Assembly: GCA_031425035.1 (NCBI GenBank)
Contig: JANPIN010000111.1
Location: 1 to 64,000 of the forward strand
DNA length: 64,000 nt
Source: M3007 sp031425035
GTDB lineage: Bacteria; Bacteroidota; Bacteroidia; Chitinophagales; Saprospiraceae
Direction of reading: 5' to 3'
Part shown: positions 60,346-64,000 of the stretch, one piece after another
How positions within the stretch are numbered: position 1 is the first letter of the stretch
Layout of the letters: each line of letters starts with the position of its first letter
Translations under genes and position numbers: made by a program
Notes under the pieces: generated by a model
What the model saw: only the letters and a program-made list of their open reading frames with translations
Database searches by the model: none
What the model was told of the DNA's origin: nothing

Positions 60346-60436
60346 GTACATACAAACTGATATCAACCTGAGCGAGATTAAAAGCAAAGCCCAAGGGCTC
60401 GATGCCAATGTTCAACCCCGCGACGTACTGGAGCTG

Positions 60437-60700
60437 GTGAACAAAACCGGCAACATCTACGAAAGCCTGGTCATTGTGTCCAAACGCGCCCGCCAGATTT
60501 CGAGCGATCTGAAATGGGAAATCCAACGCAAACTCGAAGAGTTCGCCGTCAACACCGACACCATCGAAGAAGTGCAGGAAAATAAGGAGCAGATCGAAAT
60601 CTCCAAGTTCTACGAACGCCTGCCTAATACGCCTATTATTGCCGCCCATGAGTTCCTGAACGACGAAATTCAGTGGCGCTATTCTGAGGAAAAAGAATAA
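60437..60700 (+). CDS. rpoZ: RNA polymerase omega subunit, Bacteroidota type (start uncertain)
   Basis: 87 residues if begun at GTG 60437. The family core is present: KTGNIYESLVIVSKRARQI, then EEFAVNT, EIQRKLEEF and KFYERLPNTPI. The conserved part of the family begins about 20 residues upstream, and the frame continues open through INLSEIKSKAQGLDANVQPRD to the bamD stop. There is no ATG, GTG or TTG in that interval: the first in-frame ATG/GTG/TTG from the bamD stop is GTG 60437. CTG 60368, ATC 60362 or ATA 60350 would have to be used for a full-length protein. The omega subunit aids RNA polymerase assembly. It sits between bamD and coaBC in a typical operon. Confidence 0.85.
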   Translation: MNKTGNIYESLVIVSKRARQISSDLKWEIQRKLEEFAVNTDTIEEVQENKEQIEISKFYERLPNTPIIAAHEFLNDEIQWRYSEEKE

Positions 60701-60707
60701 AATGGTG

Positions 60708-60784
60708 AAGTGATGGAATGATGAAGTGATTGGCATCCACCGGGCACTTCATCATTCCATCACTTTATTGTTTCATCACTTCAT
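60708..60784 (+). terminator. Hairpin of 21-bp perfect inverted repeats plus octamer array before coaBC
   Basis: 60708-60728 and 60745-60765 are exact inverted 21-nt copies with a 16-nt loop. The right arm continues as an octamer series (CACTTCAT, CATTCCAT, CACTTTAT, TGTTTCAT, CACTTCAT) that runs into the coaBC ATG at 60783. It may terminate or attenuate transcription from rpoZ; there is no long T-run, so an attenuator or RNA-stability role is just as likely. Confidence 0.6.
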
Positions 60785-61976
60785 GAACATCATTCTCGGC
60801 ATCAGCGGCTCCATTGCGGCCTATAAAACCGCTCATCTCACCCGGCTCTGGGTGAAACAGGGAGCAGCCGTACAAGTGCTGATGACCGCTGCGGCTACGG
60901 AGTTTATTACGCCGCTCACCCTGTCCACGCTTTCCAAACGCCCGGTTTTTACCGATGTGTCCTCCGCATCAGGCTGGAACAACCACGTCGAACTCGGTCT
61001 GTGGGCCGATGCGCTGGTGATTGCGCCGGCCACCGCCAACACCCTGGCGAAACTGGCCAATGGCTTATGTGACAACATTTTATCGGCTGTTTATCTCTCG
61101 GCGCGTTGCCCGGTTTTTGTCGCTCCGGCTATGGATGTCGATATGTGGCACCACCCGGCCACGCTGGCGAATATGGAACGATTAAGGTCCTATGGCGTGC
61201 AGATCATTCCCGTTGGGGATGGCGAACTGGCCAGCGGACTAAGCGGCGAAGGGCGTTTAGCGGAGCCGGAAGATATTGTGGCCTTCGTGCAGCACTACTT
61301 TCGCCAGCAGCAGGATCTGAGCGGCAAAAAAGCCCTCGTTACCGCCGGACCCACCTTCGAACCGCTCGACCCCGTCCGTTTTATCGGTAATCATTCCAGC
61401 GGAAAAATGGGCATTGCCATTGCGGAAGTCCTCGCCCGCCGCGGCGCAGAAGTGACGCTGGTGCTCGGTCCTACGGCCTTAAAACCCACGAATCCGGATA
61501 TTCAGCTGGTACACGTCCGTACAGCCCAGGAAATGTACGCGGCCTGCACACCGCTATTCCCACACATGGACGTGACCGTACTGGCCGCCGCCGTAGCCGA
61601 CTACCGGCCGGCTGACTTTTCGGAGCAGAAAATCAAGAAGAAAGACGACGATTTACAATTGGCGCTGGCCAAAACCGTTGATATTGCTGCCAGTCTGGGC
61701 GCTCAAAAAAAGTCCCGCCAGATCCTGGTCGGGTTTGCCCTGGAAACCAATGATGCCCTGGAACATGCCCGCCGCAAACTGGAGCGTAAAAACCTTGATT
61801 TCATCGTTTTAAACTCCTTACAGGATGCCGGCGCCGGGTTCGGACATGCTACTAATAAGATCACTATCCTCCACCGCAACGGACTACAAACGGACTTCCC
61901 ACTAAAGTCTAAAAACGAGGTGGCCCAGGATATTGTCAATGAAATTGTTCGCCTGGACAACCCAAAAATGGTTTAG
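60783..61976 (+). CDS. coaBC: Bifunctional phosphopantothenoylcysteine decarboxylase/synthase
   Basis: 397 residues from ATG 60783 (MNIILGISGSIAAYKTA). The CoaC half has the flavin motif and active-site His in NNHVELGLWADALVIAPATANTLAK (cited as HVELGLWADAL and APATANTLAK). The CoaB half begins near residue 184 (KKALVTAGPTFEPLDPVRFIGN) with NHSSGKMG, a late KIKK motif and FALETND. It joins cysteine to 4'-phosphopantothenate and decarboxylates the product, a required step to CoA. It follows rpoZ and precedes a DUF4835 gene, a conserved phylum order. The start codon overlaps an octamer array. Confidence 0.95.
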   Translation: MNIILGISGSIAAYKTAHLTRLWVKQGAAVQVLMTAAATEFITPLTLSTLSKRPVFTDVSSASGWNNHVELGLWADALVIAPATANTLAKLANGLCDNILSAVYLSARCPVFVAPAMDVDMWHHPATLANMERLRSYGVQIIPVGDGELASGLSGEGRLAEPEDIVAFVQHYFRQQQDLSGKKALVTAGPTFEPLDPVRFIGNHSSGKMGIAIAEVLARRGAEVTLVLGPTALKPTNPDIQLVHVRTAQEMYAACTPLFPHMDVTVLAAAVADYRPADFSEQKIKKKDDDLQLALAKTVDIAASLGAQKKSRQILVGFALETNDALEHARRKLERKNLDFIVLNSLQDAGAGFGHATNKITILHRNGLQTDFPLKSKNEVAQDIVNEIVRLDNPKMV

Positions 61977-62018
61977 TGCGTCTACTGAACTTCATCAACC
62001 CTTTTATACGTCGCTGCC

Positions 62019-62942
62019 ATGCTCAAACGAGTTATTCCTGCCCTGTTCCTACTCCTTTCGGCCTTTGCCGCCCATACCCAGGGGGGAGGCGAAATTTATG
62101 CATCCGTGCGCATCAGCACTCCCCAGCTCCAGCAGGCCGATCGTAAAATTTTCGATCAATTGGAAGTAGCCCTGCGTGATTTTTTGAATAATACAAAATG
62201 GACCCAGGACCAGTTTGAGCCGGATGAGCGCATAAAATGCAACTTCATTTTCACCATTTCGGAAGAATTGGGAAACAACGCCTATAAAGCGGAACTGGCC
62301 GTGCAGGCTGTACGCACGGTGTTTGGCAGCGGTTATGAAACGCCGCTGATCTCGCACCTGGATAAGGACTGCACTTTTGGCTACGAGCAAAATGCGCCCA
62401 TCGAATTTGTCCTCAATTCTGCAGACAACCAGAATTTATCCGCCATCCTGGCCTATTATGTGTATATTATTCTGGGGATGGACTACGATTCTTATTCCCT
62501 CTACGGGGGTGATCCTTATTATGCCAATGCGCAGCAGATTGTGACCAATATTCAAAGCGGCGGCGGCGGTACGGCCTCCGGCTGGCGTCCGGCGGACGGC
62601 GGTAAAAACCGGAACCGGTACTGGCTGATCGAAAACCTGCTTAATCCCCGCGTGAAACCTTACCGCGCAGCGATGTACACCTATTACCGTAAAGGCCTCG
62701 ATACTTTCACCTCCAACATCGATCAGGGCAAAGTAGCAGTCCTGCAGGCGCTGGAAGAAGTCGATAAAGTCAACGTTTCCTATTTCAATGCGATGATCAT
62801 TCAAATGTTCGCCAACGCCAAAAAAGACGAACTGGTTGAAATGTGGAAAGTGGGCGCCAAGGCCCAAAAGGACCGCGTGATCCAGATTATGAGTAAAATC
62901 GATCCGGCAAACGGTCAGCGGTATCGCGAAATCGGCTCCTAA
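62019..62942 (+). CDS. DUF4835 family secreted protein
   Basis: 307 residues with a signal peptide (ALFLLLSAFAAHTQG). The DUF4835 pattern is present: VRISTPQLQQADRKIFDQLEVALRDFLNNTKWT (cited as QLQQADRKIFDQLE), IKCNFIFTI, LAYYVYIILGMDYDSYS and the C-terminal FFN-like AKKDELVEMWK. The family is found next to coaBC in this phylum and has no assigned function; a periplasmic or gliding/envelope role has been suggested only by association. Usually recN follows; here rseP does. Confidence 0.9.
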   Translation: MLKRVIPALFLLLSAFAAHTQGGGEIYASVRISTPQLQQADRKIFDQLEVALRDFLNNTKWTQDQFEPDERIKCNFIFTISEELGNNAYKAELAVQAVRTVFGSGYETPLISHLDKDCTFGYEQNAPIEFVLNSADNQNLSAILAYYVYIILGMDYDSYSLYGGDPYYANAQQIVTNIQSGGGGTASGWRPADGGKNRNRYWLIENLLNPRVKPYRAAMYTYYRKGLDTFTSNIDQGKVAVLQALEEVDKVNVSYFNAMIIQMFANAKKDELVEMWKVGAKAQKDRVIQIMSKIDPANGQRYREIGS

Positions 62943-62944
62943 AA

Positions 62945-63048
62945 TGGTTTATGAAGGTTTATAAGGTCTATTAGGTTGATAAAAATAAAAAAAACAGGTG
63001 GTTGGATTATCAACTTTATAAACCTTAATCAACATTTATCAACCTTTT
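62945..63048. repeat. Inverted short tandem repeats before rseP
   Basis: Units of GGTTTATAA, GGTCTATTA and GGTTGATAA (9-10 nt period) run from 62945 to 62983. Inverted versions (TTATCAAC, TTTATAAAC, TTTATCAAC) follow at 63006-63048. The arms can pair into a hairpin in the gap between DUF4835 and rseP genes. Confidence 0.75.
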
Positions 63049-63082
63049 AAGCGCACCATAACGCTTTGGTTGGGGGCTTCCG

Positions 63083-63090
63083 TAGTTTTG
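63083..63090 (+). promoter_or_regulatory. Possible -7 box for rseP
   Basis: TAGTTTTG matches TAnnTTTG, 86 nt upstream of the rseP ATG. The nearest TTTG (63065-63068) is only 14 nt away, so support is partial. Confidence 0.35.
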
Positions 63091-63176
63091 CCCAAACTTC
63101 GGAAGCCCTTATTTGTTTGTACTGTTCTTTGCGCGCCCGGCGCGCCCGGACAACTTTAAGACTACTATCTCCACAC

Positions 63177-64000
63177 ATGGAAATTGCAATCAGGATAGCC
63201 TACCTTTTAATGAGCTTGTCTCTGCTCATCGTTTTACACGAAATGGGACACTTTTTTGCCGCCCGCTGGTTCAAAACCCGGGTGGAAAAATTCTACCTCT
63301 TCTTCGATGCCCCACCGTTCAACAGCCTGTTCAAGATTAAACGGGGAGACACGGAATACGGCATTGGCTGGCTGCCGCTCGGTGGTTATGTGAAAATATC
63401 GGGTATGGTGGATGAAAGTATGGACAAGGAGCAAATGAAAGAACCCGCCAAACCCTGGGAATTTCGTTCCAAACCGGCCTGGCAGCGCCTGATCATCATG
63501 ATCGGCGGCGTCACCGTCAACTTCCTGCTCGGCATCCTCATTTTTGGCCTCGTAAAAGTGGCTTGGGGCGATCCTTATGTCGCCAATGCAGACCTCAAAA
63601 GCGGCATTCAGATGGACTCCGTGCTGATCCGTCAGGGTTTCCGGCACGGCGACGTACTGACCAGCATCGGCAACCAGTCGCTCGACCGACTCGATATTGG
63701 CGCTTTTGTCAAAGAAATCGTGCTGAATGGGGCCACGACCGCTACCGTACAACGCGGCGGTCAAACTGAAAATATTCAGTTGCCGGCTAATTTCGGCTCG
63801 GTACTGGCCAGCGGCGAAGTGCAGAAAAAGCAATTGATGCAGCCGCGTACCCCCTTTGAAATAGCGGAAATTTCTGCAGGTAGTCCGGCCGAAAAAGCCA
63901 AACTACAGAAGGGCGACTACATTGTCGGACTGAACGGCACTCCAATCACCTTCTTCGATGAATTTCAGGTGCTGGCCAACCAGAATAAGGGTAAAGGCGT
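63177..64000 (+). CDS. rseP: Site-2 intramembrane protease RseP (partial, cut by window end)
   Basis: The first 274 residues are in the window. ATG 63177 starts MEIAIRIAYLLMSLSLL. The zinc motif HEMGH (21-25) lies in the first helix. GWLPLGGYVKISG follows, then a second helix with GGVTVNFLLGILIFGLV. Two PDZ-like regions are seen, the second at GSPAEKAKLQKGDYIVGLNGTPI. RseP cleaves the anti-sigma factor RseA (or its counterpart) during envelope stress and trims signal peptides. The sequence runs past the window edge without a stop, so the C-terminal helix with the third zinc ligand is not visible. It is the last gene of the bamD - rpoZ - coaBC - DUF4835 run. Confidence 0.92.
   Translation, partial: MEIAIRIAYLLMSLSLLIVLHEMGHFFAARWFKTRVEKFYLFFDAPPFNSLFKIKRGDTEYGIGWLPLGGYVKISGMVDESMDKEQMKEPAKPWEFRSKPAWQRLIIMIGGVTVNFLLGILIFGLVKVAWGDPYVANADLKSGIQMDSVLIRQGFRHGDVLTSIGNQSLDRLDIGAFVKEIVLNGATTATVQRGGQTENIQLPANFGSVLASGEVQKKQLMQPRTPFEIAEISAGSPAEKAKLQKGDYIVGLNGTPITFFDEFQVLANQNKGKG

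Overview
The window looks like a chromosomal segment of a Bacteroidota bacterium, most likely from the Saprospiria (Saprospiraceae/Lewinellaceae-like); the rank below phylum is inference from gene content. The signs are: five secreted proteins ending in type IX secretion (T9SS) type A sorting domains; promoters of the phylum type (TTTG/TTG about 17-23 nt before TAnnTTTG); few Shine-Dalgarno sequences; a bamD - rpoZ - coaBC - DUF4835 block typical of the phylum; and many lipoproteins with short lipoboxes. Base composition is moderately GC-rich and even. The clear AT-rich exception is a PIN toxin/antitoxin pair near 22.8-23.6 kb. There is no prophage, CRISPR array, rRNA operon or complete insertion sequence.

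Layout. 0-1.1 kb: two tRNA-Ser genes, a small membrane protein and a DagK-type kinase. 1.2-5 kb: a giant secreted protein built from 12 tandem Cys-rich modules. 5.1-8.9 kb: a minus-strand ferredoxin - IscX - KdsC group and two envelope proteins. 9-12.9 kb: a double AAA+ (CbbX-like) ATPase, a wrecked DUF4143 ATPase and UbiX. 12.9-16.6 kb: two secreted proteins, one a trypsin-like protease with a dockerin-like end. 16.8-19.7 kb: an MbnP-like, MbnP, MbnH/MauG-like gene set implying copper binding and tryptophan oxidation. 19.7-25.6 kb: exonuclease, TerC, an Omp28-like thiol protein, the toxin/antitoxin pair and a BatA-like protein. 25.8-32.1 kb: a haem/copper monooxygenase-like protein, a palindromic MITE, thymidylate synthase carrying a small coding insertion, and secreted or lipid-anchored proteins. 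32.1-36 kb: MpaB-like oxygenase, an atypical pyruvate kinase and the pyruvate dehydrogenase E2 subunit. 36-46 kb: small conserved proteins, an SDR with a frameshifted N-terminus, a sortilin-like/DUF1080 fusion, FUSC and an intact DUF4143 ATPase. 46-54 kb: AceE (E1) and an ABC transporter whose permease is fused to an M1 peptidase. 54-58 kb: an OmpR/histidine kinase pair, an SPFH lipoprotein and small secreted proteins. 58-64 kb: PaaA, then bamD - rpoZ - coaBC - DUF4835 - rseP (rseP cut by the window edge).

How the genes fit together. AceE and E2 supply two of the three pyruvate dehydrogenase subunits, about 10 kb apart. Ferredoxin and IscX belong to Fe-S cluster assembly; KdsC serves LPS Kdo synthesis; BamD and RseP serve outer-membrane biogenesis and envelope stress. 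Much of the rest is the exported surface proteome that T9SS or Lol would handle.

The most unusual feature is not a gene. At least seven intergenic sites hold short tandem arrays with a strict 7- or 8-nt period but different unit sequences. They usually abut the start codon of a housekeeping gene (iscX, exonuclease, batA-like, aceE, coaBC) or sit in its leader (rpoZ), and several are paired with inverted copies that can fold into long hairpins. Other points of interest are the MITE with a second partial copy 30 kb away, the palindromic insertion inside thyA, the palindromes at both DUF4143 promoters, and an rpoZ gene with no ATG at its expected start.
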